NCBI GenBank assembly: GCA_016200955.1
Contig: JACQDU010000269.1
Span: 1-6,305 of the forward strand
Length of the DNA stretch: 6,305 nucleotides
Direction of reading: 5' to 3'
Origin: a bacterium
GTDB taxonomy: Bacteria > Planctomycetota > J058 > JACQDU01
Shown: positions 1-5,610 of the stretch, piece by piece
How positions within the stretch are numbered: the stretch's first letter is position 1
Layout of the letters: the number at the start of each line of letters is the position of its first letter
The notes under the pieces: model-generated
Told to the model about the DNA's origin: nothing
Seen by the model: the letters and a program-made list of their open reading frames with translations, nothing else
Databases searched by the model: none
Position numbers and translations under genes: made by a program

Positions 1-813
1 AGCGACCTTCACGATCGAGAGCTCCGGGTGGAGGGGAAAGCCGTAGTAGCCCGTGCGCGCGATATCCGCCGTGAAGACCGGGAAGCGCGCGGGCGAGAAG
101 ACCTCGGACGCTCGCGGTCGCAGGTGGAAGACGGGCATTCCTCGCGTCCTCAAGTAGGGCGAGAGAAACGGAAGCAGGTGAGGAGTCCACGCTCCCGCGG
201 CGACGACGACGCCGTCTCCTTCGATGCGGGAGCCGTCCTTCGCGATCGCTCCCGTGACGCGCGAGCCCTTCTCGAGGAGACGATCGAACGCGACCCCCTC
301 GTGGAGCGAGACGCCGCGCTCCTTCGCGAGACGGACGAGCCGCGAGACGACCTTGCCGCTCTCGACCCAGCCGCCCTTCGCGTGGAAGAAGCCGTCGACG
401 AACGGCCCGCCTCTCCACGCGGGGAAGCGCTCGCCGAGCGCTCTCGCATCGAGCCGCTCGGGAGAATGCCCGCGCTTCTCGAGGAGACGGAAGCTCTCGT
501 GCTCGAAGCCGCCGGGCTTCATGGGAGAACGGCTCAGGTGGAGGATCCCGGTCTCGTGGTAGAGCTCCTCGCCGAGGTCGCGGTTCCAGCGGTGCCAGCC
601 CGCGAGAGCGCGCTCGGCGAGCTCCATGTATTCGTTGCCGGCGCCGTACTCGAGGCGGACGACCTTGCTCACGTCGGTCGATGCCGCGAGCGCGTGAGGG
701 AGCGGACCGGGGTCGAGGAGAGAGACGGCGTGTCCACGCACACGGAGCTCGAGGGCGGCGGTCACGCCGAAGATCCCGGCTCCGACGACGACGACGCGGG
801 TCGACGCGGCCAT
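1..813 (-). CDS. FAD-dependent amine/amino-acid oxidase, DAO superfamily (partial, C-terminus beyond left edge)
   Basis: The minus-strand frame from ATG at 813-811 stays open for 271 codons to the window edge, so the C-terminus is missing; relatives are about 370-390 residues. The N-terminus is a Rossmann FAD/ADP-binding fold: VVVVGAGIFG at residues 7-16 gives GxGxxG, and Asp34 at the end of the second strand is placed to bind the adenosine ribose. The segment DVSKVVRLEYG (47-57) and the near-edge YYGFP (256-260) followed by Lys269 match the layout of monomeric sarcosine oxidase and pipecolate/fructosyl-amine oxidases, where the equivalent Arg and Lys line the flavin site and the Lys promotes reaction with O2. 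These enzymes oxidise secondary or N-methyl amines to imines and make H2O2. The exact substrate cannot be told, because the region with the usual flavin-linking Cys lies outside. No clear Shine-Dalgarno is seen; a GAGG sits only 2 bases before the ATG. The family call is solid, the substrate is open. Confidence 0.9.
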   Translation of the reverse strand, partial: MAASTRVVVVGAGIFGVTAALELRVRGHAVSLLDPGPLPHALAASTDVSKVVRLEYGAGNEYMELAERALAGWHRWNRDLGEELYHETGILHLSRSPMKPGGFEHESFRLLEKRGHSPERLDARALGERFPAWRGGPFVDGFFHAKGGWVESGKVVSRLVRLAKERGVSLHEGVAFDRLLEKGSRVTGAIAKDGSRIEGDGVVVAAGAWTPHLLPFLSPYLRTRGMPVFHLRPRASEVFSPARFPVFTADIARTGYYGFPLHPELSIVKVA

Positions 814-1128
814 GGCCTCATTGTGTCACGGCCGTCCGCTCGCCGAGACCGGGGCCCGCGTCTCCCGTGGCTAGAGGCGAGGATCGCGCGGGAAGACGGA
901 ATCCGGGCGCGATGAGGGCCGCGGGGGCGTACTCACGTGAGGCGGCGCGCTCGCGAGCGGAGCGTCCGGGGGCGGGAGCGAGGGGACGGGGGTGCGTCGG
1001 GGAAGGTCGCAGTGATGAGGAGCGCGGCCACGACGAGACGCTCGGCTCGTTCCTTCGCTCCCGTCGTTGACCTTCTCCGGCCGACCACGGCTCCGACGAC
1101 GACACGGGGAGCGCTCACGCCACTCGTC
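814..1128. other. Intergenic stretch with no supported gene
   Basis: These 315 bases lie upstream of the minus-strand oxidase and downstream of the interrupted minus-strand gene. Open frames exist on both strands, but their translations are dominated by Arg, Ser, Pro and Gly, show no recognisable motif or hydrophobic pattern, and have no convincing ribosome-binding site, as expected for GC-rich non-coding DNA. I see no tRNA, repeat array or clear U-tract terminator. The oxidase promoter should lie here, read right to left, but no convincing -35/-10 pair stands out. Confidence 0.55.
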
Positions 1129-1482
1129 TCATTTTGGGGGCGCAACCTCCTCGAGATCGGATGCCGACTGCCGCCCGAGACCCAAGATGCCGGCGCCTCC
1201 CACGAGATAGCCGTGCCCGTCCCGGGACCGCCTGTACCAGAGGCGCTCAGCGTCTTTCGCCGGATCCAGCGGGAGAGCGACGACCTTCTCGTCCGGATAG
1301 CTCCCATCGGGCGAGCGCTGCTTCTCGAGCGAGATCACGGCACGTGCCACGCGTAGCCACGCCAGGGCATTTTCTCTCTTGTCGACCAATTCCTCGACGT
1401 GGTCGGTGGGCGCTTCGTCGATGAGAGGAGTCCAGCTCGTTTTCTCTCGTTCTCTCATGATGTCGAGGATCTGCTTCCGCTC
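1129..1482 (-). pseudogene. C-terminal part of the membrane-anchored hypothetical protein, separated by an in-frame amber codon
   Basis: Directly after the TAG at 1485-1483, the same reading frame stays open for 117 more codons and ends in TGA at 1131-1129. It contains a helical stretch (RVARAVISLEKQRSPDGSYP) followed by ALPLDP and GYLVGGAG. This order, helix-ALxLEKxR-GxYP-LPLDP-GYxxxxxG, resembles the C-terminal module of a planctomycete hypothetical-protein family as I remember it. The module is recognisable and in frame with the upstream half, so the two pieces were probably one protein of about 382 residues. An ATG at 1458-1456 could serve as a restart, but the nearest AGGAG is about 20 bases before it, too far to be a normal ribosome-binding site. 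The fragment is therefore probably not translated efficiently on its own. Confidence 0.6.
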
Positions 1483-2277
1483 CTAGCGGGCGGTTGCTCG
1501 AGCGGCAAGCTCGGCGATACCGAGCCACATGAGTCGCTCCATGTGGACGACCCAGTCCGCTCTCTGGAAATCCTCGTCCAGGAGCGCGAGCTGGCGGTCG
1601 ATCTCGTCGAGCGGAAGCGGCGCATCCGTCGGCGTCTCGACCACCAACTGATCGAGCGCGAGGAACGCGAGCCTTTGAATCCTGGTGCCCACACTGAACA
1701 TACCCTCCGGTCCCAGCGCGAAGTCGGCCCCGAAGCGCGCCGCGTCGAGGTACCGCTCGGCGGCTCCCTTCGGGTCGCCCGAGAGAGCGCGCTCGTGGCC
1801 CTCGACGATGAGGAGGCTCCCGAGCCAGAGGGCAACCCCGGGATCCGGCAGCCCCGGGGTCCCGCTGCCGTCCTCGTAGGCGATCTTCCAGTCGCAGCGC
1901 GTGCAGTGGAGGGCCTCGCGGAGATTCGCGAGCTCCGTTCTGTGCCGCTCGAGCACCGGGAAGAGGATCGGGACGGGCTTGTTCGGGCGCCCCTCGGCCT
2001 CACCCAAGATCAGAAGCCTTTCTTCCTTCGAGTCGATGGAGACGGAGAGGCCTCCCTTGTAGCGAGGCGCCGCGTCGTCGTCGCTCGCCACCCCCCGCAA
2101 GACCGGCGAGCGCCTCGCGGCGACGCGCTCGCGCTCGTTCTTGATGGCTCGCTGCCAGAAAGCGTCGAACGCCGACAGCCGGTAGCTCGCCCAGCACTCA
2201 ATCGAGAGCCGGAGCACGAGGGGCGATCCGACGACGATCGCAGCCAGCACCAAGAGCCTCTTCTTCCTGGAAGTCAC
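1483..2277 (-). CDS. Membrane-anchored hypothetical protein (CDW-motif family), truncated by amber stop
   Basis: The frame opens with GTG at 2277-2275 and runs 264 codons to TAG at 1485-1483. An in-frame TGA lies four codons upstream of the GTG, leaving it as the only reasonable early start. Residues 1-6 are basic (MTSRKK) and residues 7-23 are hydrophobic, forming a signal anchor, so the rest should face the periplasm or cell surface. A CTRCDW motif sits at 125-130, followed by an acidic/Gly stretch (YEDGSG) and a long helical region with a GDPKGAAERYLDAARFG segment resembling a TPR-like helical repeat. The CDW plus helical-repeat layout is something I associate with uncharacterised planctomycete proteins; I know no function. 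The product probably lacks its C-terminal third. It is divergently transcribed from the secreted-protein gene starting at 2366. Confidence 0.65.
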   Translation of the reverse strand: MTSRKKRLLVLAAIVVGSPLVLRLSIECWASYRLSAFDAFWQRAIKNERERVAARRSPVLRGVASDDDAAPRYKGGLSVSIDSKEERLLILGEAEGRPNKPVPILFPVLERHRTELANLREALHCTRCDWKIAYEDGSGTPGLPDPGVALWLGSLLIVEGHERALSGDPKGAAERYLDAARFGADFALGPEGMFSVGTRIQRLAFLALDQLVVETPTDAPLPLDEIDRQLALLDEDFQRADWVVHMERLMWLGIAELAARATAR

Positions 2278-2365
2278 GCCGCCATGCTCTCACGGAGGCC
2301 CGCGAAAGGGATCGCCGGCCTTCTCTCCCCGCACGACCTTTGCTAGAAGACTGGCGGAGGTTCTC
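2278..2365. promoter_or_regulatory. Divergent intergenic region between the minus-strand membrane protein and the plus-strand secreted protein
   Basis: Only 88 bases separate two outward-reading genes, so both promoters, or one promoter and the leader of the other gene, must fit here unless transcription starts further away. I do not see a confident -35/-10 pair in either direction. The call rests on gene geometry only. Confidence 0.4.
2356..2360 (+). promoter_or_regulatory. Shine-Dalgarno GGAGG fixing a TTG start
   Basis: A consensus GGAGG ends 5 bases before the TTG at 2366. There is no in-frame ATG or GTG ahead of the signal peptide, so this site decides the unusual start codon. Confidence 0.85.
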
Positions 2366-3028
2366 TTGCGTCTCTCTCACGCCGTCCTCTCGACCGCGGT
2401 CGCGCTCTCGCTCCTCGCCCATGCCCGGGCACAGGACACTCCCGCGAAGCCCGAGAAGCCGCCCGAGAAGAAGGACGAGAAGCCGAAGGACGGCGACAAG
2501 AAGGACGAGAAGCCCAAGGAGGAGAAGAAGGACCCGTTCCCCAAGCCTCCCGAGGACCTCGCGAAGATCCTCGCCCGCTTCGACAAGGACGACGAGCCCT
2601 CGCGCGAGCTCAAGCGCTGCTACGTCTCCGCCCTCTACTACCACCTCGAGCGGGACGTGGACCGGTTCATCCTCTTCTTCCACGACTCCTTCGAGCGGAA
2701 CGACGGCGGCGTGCTCAAGAAGGTCCCGCCGGCCGACCTCAAGGCCCAGGTGAAGAACACCTACGCCGCGACCCCCAAGACCGGGCTCAAGCTCGATCAG
2801 CTCATCGACCTCGCGAAGCTCCGCGTCTACTCGAAGGCCCAGGCGAAGGAAGCCGACGACGGCTGGAAGAAGAAGCCCTCGGACATCGCCTCGGTCATGG
2901 CGGACGGCGACTACCTCGCCATAGCTCCCGTGATCGTCGTCGATCGCAACAAGGACGAAGGCAACGCCGACGTCTTCTACGTCCTGAGAAAGCAAGACGG
3001 AGTCTGGAAGATCGCCGTCGGCGAATAG
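2366..3028 (+). CDS. Secreted protein with Lys/Pro/Glu-rich linker and a possible NTF2/SnoaL-like C-terminal domain
   Basis: The gene encodes 220 residues from a TTG start. Residues 1-22 are a Sec signal peptide: a short basic N-terminus (MRLSH), a hydrophobic core rich in Ala, Val and Leu, and an AxA site with likely cleavage after ARA at 20-22. Residues 23 to about 57 are a highly charged linker made of Lys, Glu, Asp and Pro, containing KKDEKPK twice. The rest (about 58-220) is a folded mixed alpha/beta domain with Trp and Tyr residues. It ends VFYVLRKQDGVWKIAVGE, a strand-turn-strand closing like that of NTF2-like/SnoaL/DUF4440 domains, which often end in DGxWKI. I infer an exported, lysine-rich protein tethered by a flexible linker; no catalytic residues are evident and its role is unknown. 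It lies 99 bp upstream of dnaX on the same strand but is probably not functionally related. Confidence 0.8.
   Translation: MRLSHAVLSTAVALSLLAHARAQDTPAKPEKPPEKKDEKPKDGDKKDEKPKEEKKDPFPKPPEDLAKILARFDKDDEPSRELKRCYVSALYYHLERDVDRFILFFHDSFERNDGGVLKKVPPADLKAQVKNTYAATPKTGLKLDQLIDLAKLRVYSKAQAKEADDGWKKKPSDIASVMADGDYLAIAPVIVVDRNKDEGNADVFYVLRKQDGVWKIAVGE
2468..2520 (+). repeat. In-gene direct repeat of 23 bp (period 30 bp) encoding the charged linker
   Basis: The 23-mer at 2468-2490 recurs at 2498-2520 with a single mismatch (third codon position of a Pro codon). It encodes KKDEKPK twice. The near-identity at DNA level, not just protein level, suggests a recent tandem duplication or slippage rather than only compositional bias. 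Confidence 0.8.
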
Positions 3029-3029
3029 A

Positions 3030-3062
3030 CCGGCGGCCGCATTTCCCTTGGGCTCGCGCCGG
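3030..3062 (+). terminator. Weak hairpin after the secreted-protein gene, doubtful terminator
   Basis: Two bases after the stop codon, CCGGCG (3030-3035) can pair with CGCCGG (3057-3062) across a 21-base loop. No T-run follows and the loop is long, so termination is uncertain; the pairing could be chance in GC-rich DNA. Confidence 0.2.
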
Positions 3063-3115
3063 ACCGTCGTGGCCGGGTGGTATCGTTCTCGTCGAGCCGC
3101 CGAAGAACGCGCTCC

Positions 3116-3120
3116 GAGGG
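3116..3120 (+). promoter_or_regulatory. Shine-Dalgarno GAGGG selecting the dnaX ATG
   Basis: GAGGG lies 7 bases before ATG 3128. An in-frame GTG exists at 3077, but the 17 extra residues it would add are Ser/Arg-rich and unlike DnaX, whose family begins with the Y-x-V-x-A-R-K-Y-R-P motif seen right after Met 3128. Confidence 0.8.
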
Positions 3121-3127
3121 ACCGAAC

Positions 3128-4972
3128 ATGACCTACGAGGTCTTTGCCCGGAAGTACCGGCCCGGGGTCTTCGCCGACCTCGTCGGCCAGGAAGCGATCG
3201 CCCAGGCGCTGCGCCACGCGGTGGCGACCGGCCGCACGGCGAGCGTGTACCTGTTCGCGGGCATGCACGGCGTGGGCAAGACGAGCGTCGCGCGGATCCT
3301 CGCGAAGGCCCTCAACTGCCCGAAGGCCAAGCAGGGTGAGCCCTGCGGGACGTGCGAGGTCTGCGAGAGCATCGCTCGCGGCGACTGCCTCGACGTGGTC
3401 GAGATCGACGCCGCCTCGAACAGCAAGGTCGACGACGTCCGCACGCTCCGCGAGAGCGTGGGCTTCAAGCCCGCGAGCCTCGCCTACAAGGTCTACATCC
3501 TGGACGAGGTCCACCGCCTCTCGACGAGTGCCTTCGACGCGCTCCTCAAGACCTTCGAGGAGTCGCCTCCTCTCGTGCGCTTCGTGCTGGCGACGACCGA
3601 GCTCCACAAGGTCCCGCCCACGATCCTCTCGCGCGCCCAGGTCTTCCGGTTCAGGAGAGCGGGGCTCGACGACATCGTCCGCCGCCTCGCGTGGATCTGC
3701 GAGCAGGAGAAGCTCGAGGTCGAGGAAGAAGCGCTCCGCATGATCGCGCGCCGCGCCCGCGGCTCCATGCGCGACTCGCAGAAGCTCCTGGACCAGGTCG
3801 TCGCGCTCGCGGCGGGGAGGGCCAGGGGAAAGACGGTCAAGGCCGCGGACGTCGCCTTCTTGCTGGGAGACGCATCGGTCGACGCCGTTGCTCGCTGCCT
3901 GCGAGCGATCGTGGCGGGCCAGCCCGGCGAGCTCCTCGCGCAGGTGGACGAGCACGTGCGCTCGGGCGGCCGGCCCGATGCGCTCTCCGCCGACATCCTC
4001 GAAGGGCTGCGAGGCGTCCTCTACTTGAAGACTGCCGGCGAGACCTCGCCTCTCCTCGAGGACGTGGCCCTCCCGAAAGAAGACCTGGCCCCGGCCGCCG
4101 AGGCCCTCTCCGAGGAAGCGCTCCTCTACGCGCTCCAGCTCCTCCACGAAGCTCAGACGACGATGAAGGAAGCGCGGGAGCCGAGGATCGTGCTCGAGCT
4201 CGCTCTCGTGCGCCTCGCCCGCGCGCGCGAGCTTCTCCCCGTGGGAGAAGTGCTCGCCCGCCTCGAGCGACTCGAGCGCGGAGGGTCGAGCACCGCGAGC
4301 TCTCCCGCTCCCACGACGAGCGCGCCTCCGCGCGCGAGACCCGCAGCGAGCGCTCCCGACGCGCCGCGCCCTCGAGAGACGAACGCTCCCACGGAAGCCG
4401 CGAAGCCCGAGAGCAAGCCCGGCCGTCCTCGCGCGAGCTACGCTTACCCGCAGGAAGCGTCGGGCGAGCCCAGCTCGCCCGGGACCGGCCCTTCACCCCA
4501 GCCTCTGCGGGGGGAGGGAGCTCCACGACCCGCGCTCGTGACGAGCGCCGCCGCTCCCGCTTCACCGGCCGTCGCGCCGACCGGATCGACGGCGGTCGCC
4601 GAAGCACCGGTCGCGATCACGCTCGAGACGGTCGTCTCCTCGTGGGACGCCGTGAAGGCCGCCGTCTCCGCTCGCGCCGTGCCGCTCGGGATGGCGCTCG
4701 AGAAATCGGCTCCTCGCGCGCTCAAGGGAACGAGGCTCACGGTGGCGGCGAAGGCGAAGGACATCGTGTGGTCGCGTCTCGCGGCGCCCGAGGGAGTCTC
4801 CCAGCTCCAGGACGCGCTCGCCCTGGTCCTCGGAGCGCCGCTCGAAGTGCGCCTCGAGCGCGTCTCCGATGACGACGCGACGCCGTGCGCCGGGACGACG
4901 ATCCACGACGAGCACCTCGTGAAGCTCGCGCAACGCATCCTCGGGTCTCAGCCGCTGGGCGGAGGATGGTAG
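3128..4972 (+). CDS. dnaX: DNA polymerase III subunit gamma/tau (clamp-loader ATPase)
   Basis: This 614-residue protein is the motor subunit of the clamp loader that opens and loads the beta sliding clamp; its tau form also tethers the polymerase core and helicase. It opens YEVFARKYRP (3-12). Walker A is GMHGVGKTS (45-53), a zinc module uses Cys64, 73, 76 and 79, Walker B is VYILDEVH (122-129), sensor 1 is LATTE (154-158), and sensor 2 is GSMRD (212-216). The arginine-finger motif reads SRAQ (168-171), with Ala where SRC is usual, though the Arg is kept. The collar domain ends near residue 385. A Pro/Ala/Ser/Arg-rich linker runs to about 496, followed by a tau-type C-terminal domain (about 497-614). 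The length fits tau; no short gamma form is evident. It probably forms an operon with the ybaB-type gene 26 bp downstream. Confidence 0.97.
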   Translation: MTYEVFARKYRPGVFADLVGQEAIAQALRHAVATGRTASVYLFAGMHGVGKTSVARILAKALNCPKAKQGEPCGTCEVCESIARGDCLDVVEIDAASNSKVDDVRTLRESVGFKPASLAYKVYILDEVHRLSTSAFDALLKTFEESPPLVRFVLATTELHKVPPTILSRAQVFRFRRAGLDDIVRRLAWICEQEKLEVEEEALRMIARRARGSMRDSQKLLDQVVALAAGRARGKTVKAADVAFLLGDASVDAVARCLRAIVAGQPGELLAQVDEHVRSGGRPDALSADILEGLRGVLYLKTAGETSPLLEDVALPKEDLAPAAEALSEEALLYALQLLHEAQTTMKEAREPRIVLELALVRLARARELLPVGEVLARLERLERGGSSTASSPAPTTSAPPRARPAASAPDAPRPRETNAPTEAAKPESKPGRPRASYAYPQEASGEPSSPGTGPSPQPLRGEGAPRPALVTSAAAPASPAVAPTGSTAVAEAPVAITLETVVSSWDAVKAAVSARAVPLGMALEKSAPRALKGTRLTVAAKAKDIVWSRLAAPEGVSQLQDALALVLGAPLEVRLERVSDDDATPCAGTTIHDEHLVKLAQRILGSQPLGGGW

Positions 4973-4998
4973 CTTCTCTTCCCGAAACGAGGTGAGCC

Positions 4999-5436
4999 AT
5001 GGGAAGGCCGGGAGGTGGGCGCCGCGGCGGCGGCTTCCAGGGCGGCGCTGGCGGCAGCGGCGGGGGCTTGGGAGACATGGACCCCATGAAGATGCTCGGC
5101 GCCGCGCAGGAGAAGGCCAAGGAGGCCGCGGAGGCGCTCGAGAAGGAGCTCGCCCAGAAGACCTGCGATGGCGCCGCCGGCGGAGGCATGGTGACCGCGA
5201 CCGTTACGGGCACGTTCGAGCTGCGCGCGGTCAAGCTCGATCCTTCCGTGATCGACAAGAACGAGAAGGACATGCTCGAGGACCTCGTCGTGGCCGCGGT
5301 CAACGCGGCCATGAAGAAGGCGAAGGAGCTCCACGCGACGGCCCAGGCCGAGGCCCAGCAGAAGCAGATCGAGTCCATGCTCGGCGGCATGGGCATGGGA
5401 GGTCTCGACCTCGGGAAGCTCCTCGGCGGAATGTAG
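4999..5436 (+). CDS. ybaB: YbaB/EbfC family nucleoid-associated protein with Gly/Arg-rich N-terminal extension
   Basis: This 145-residue protein belongs to the YbaB/EbfC family, small dimeric DNA-binding proteins that coat the nucleoid and are commonly encoded just after dnaX. The core (about 27-125) shows a long first helix (AAQEKAKEAAEALEKEL), the hallmark GGGMVTATVTG strand region, LDPSVIDKNEKDMLEDLVVAAVNAAM, and a Gln/Ala-rich helix. The tail ends in Gly/Met repeats (GGMGMGGLDLGKLLGGM), a common family feature. Relatives are usually 100-115 residues; the excess is mostly residues 2-25, nearly all Gly with Arg, Ser and one Phe. A GAGGTG at 4989-4994, 4 bases before ATG 4999, supports this longer start, although Met27 or Met30 would give a standard-length protein. 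The ORF starts 26 bp after the dnaX stop, so co-transcription is likely. Confidence 0.93.
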   Translation: MGRPGGGRRGGGFQGGAGGSGGGLGDMDPMKMLGAAQEKAKEAAEALEKELAQKTCDGAAGGGMVTATVTGTFELRAVKLDPSVIDKNEKDMLEDLVVAAVNAAMKKAKELHATAQAEAQQKQIESMLGGMGMGGLDLGKLLGGM

Positions 5437-5452
5437 CCTCCCGCCGGAGGCT
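5435..5452 (+). terminator. Hairpin overlapping the ybaB stop codon, possible terminator
   Basis: AGCCTCC (5435-5441) and GGAGGCT (5446-5452) form a perfect 7-bp stem with a CGCC loop. The stem begins inside the TAG stop codon. No T-run follows, so this is not a textbook intrinsic terminator, but it is well placed to end or stabilise the dnaX-ybaB transcript. Confidence 0.45.
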
Positions 5453-5527
5453 CCCTGTCCATGGGAGTGACTCTTGGCTCCCGGAGCTTCGAGCCTGGGT
5501 CCCCCGTCCACGGGGTAACTTGGCTCC
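5451..5527. repeat. Two diverged tandem units: hairpin with GTCCAYGGG plus CTTGGCTCC box
   Basis: Unit 1 has stem CTCCC (5451-5455)/GGGAG (5463-5467) around a TGTCCAT loop, then CTTGGCTCC at 5473-5481. Unit 2 has stem CCCCG (5502-5506)/CGGGG (5511-5515) around TCCA, then an identical CTTGGCTCC at 5519-5527. GTCCAYGGG is shared (5457-5465 and 5506-5514). The stem sequences differ between copies but both still pair. Between the units, GGCTC (5476-5480) can pair with GAGCC (5491-5495), and GGGAG of unit 1 could instead pair with CTCCC at 5478-5482. No coding sense is seen on either strand. Function unknown. Confidence 0.5.
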
Positions 5528-5588
5528 ATGTGCTGTAGAAGGTAGGGCCAACCGTCCGCGCCCGACCTAACTCGGGGTCTAGGGGGAA

Positions 5589-5609
5589 TGCGGGGGGCAT
5601 CCCCCCGCA
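5589..5609 (+). promoter_or_regulatory. Perfect 9-bp G/C hairpin immediately before the ABC ATPase start
   Basis: TGCGGGGGG (5589-5597) and CCCCCCGCA (5601-5609) pair perfectly with a CAT loop, ending one base before ATG 5611. A competing fold exists: GGGGGAATGC (5582-5591) can pair with GCATCCCCC (5597-5605), leaving one bulged A. The two folds exclude each other. Either would cover the place where a ribosome-binding site for ATG 5611 should be, so the element may be a terminator for upstream transcription or a translational control. There is no T-run. Confidence 0.5.
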
Positions 5610-5610
5610 A

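Noticed and set aside
28..915. 295-codon plus-strand frame
   Set aside because: It is antisense to the FAD oxidase with its clear GxGxxG and YGFP motifs; the translation is Arg/Glu/Asp-rich and motif-free.
818..1105. 95-codon minus-strand frame in the gap upstream of the oxidase
   Set aside because: It is a Ser/Pro/Arg-rich translation from a GTG with no ribosome-binding site or recognisable feature.
1399..2346. 315-codon plus-strand frame
   Set aside because: It is antisense to the membrane-anchored protein, which has a signal anchor and CDW motif; the antisense product is low-complexity and charged.
3049..3083. TTGGGC and TGGTAT as a dnaX promoter
   Set aside because: The spacing of 23 bases is too long and both boxes are weak matches.
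2198..4147. 649-codon open frame on the minus strand, opposite dnaX and the secreted-protein gene
   Set aside because: It lies antisense to two well-supported genes, its translation is Glu/Arg/Leu/Val-rich with no motifs, and long antisense frames are expected opposite high-GC coding sequence.
4506..4520. G6 run in the dnaX linker as a possible gamma/tau frameshift site
   Set aside because: Codon phasing (CGG GGG GAG) does not fit a -1 slippery heptamer, and the -1 frame stays open to about 4872, so no short gamma product would result.
3352..4872. 506-codon plus-strand frame overlapping dnaX
   Set aside because: It is an Arg/Pro/Gly-rich out-of-frame shadow of dnaX with no domain.
5474..5527. 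tRNA-like look of the spacer (TTCGA with several small stems)
   Set aside because: No acceptor stem or anticodon arm of correct length can be drawn on either strand.
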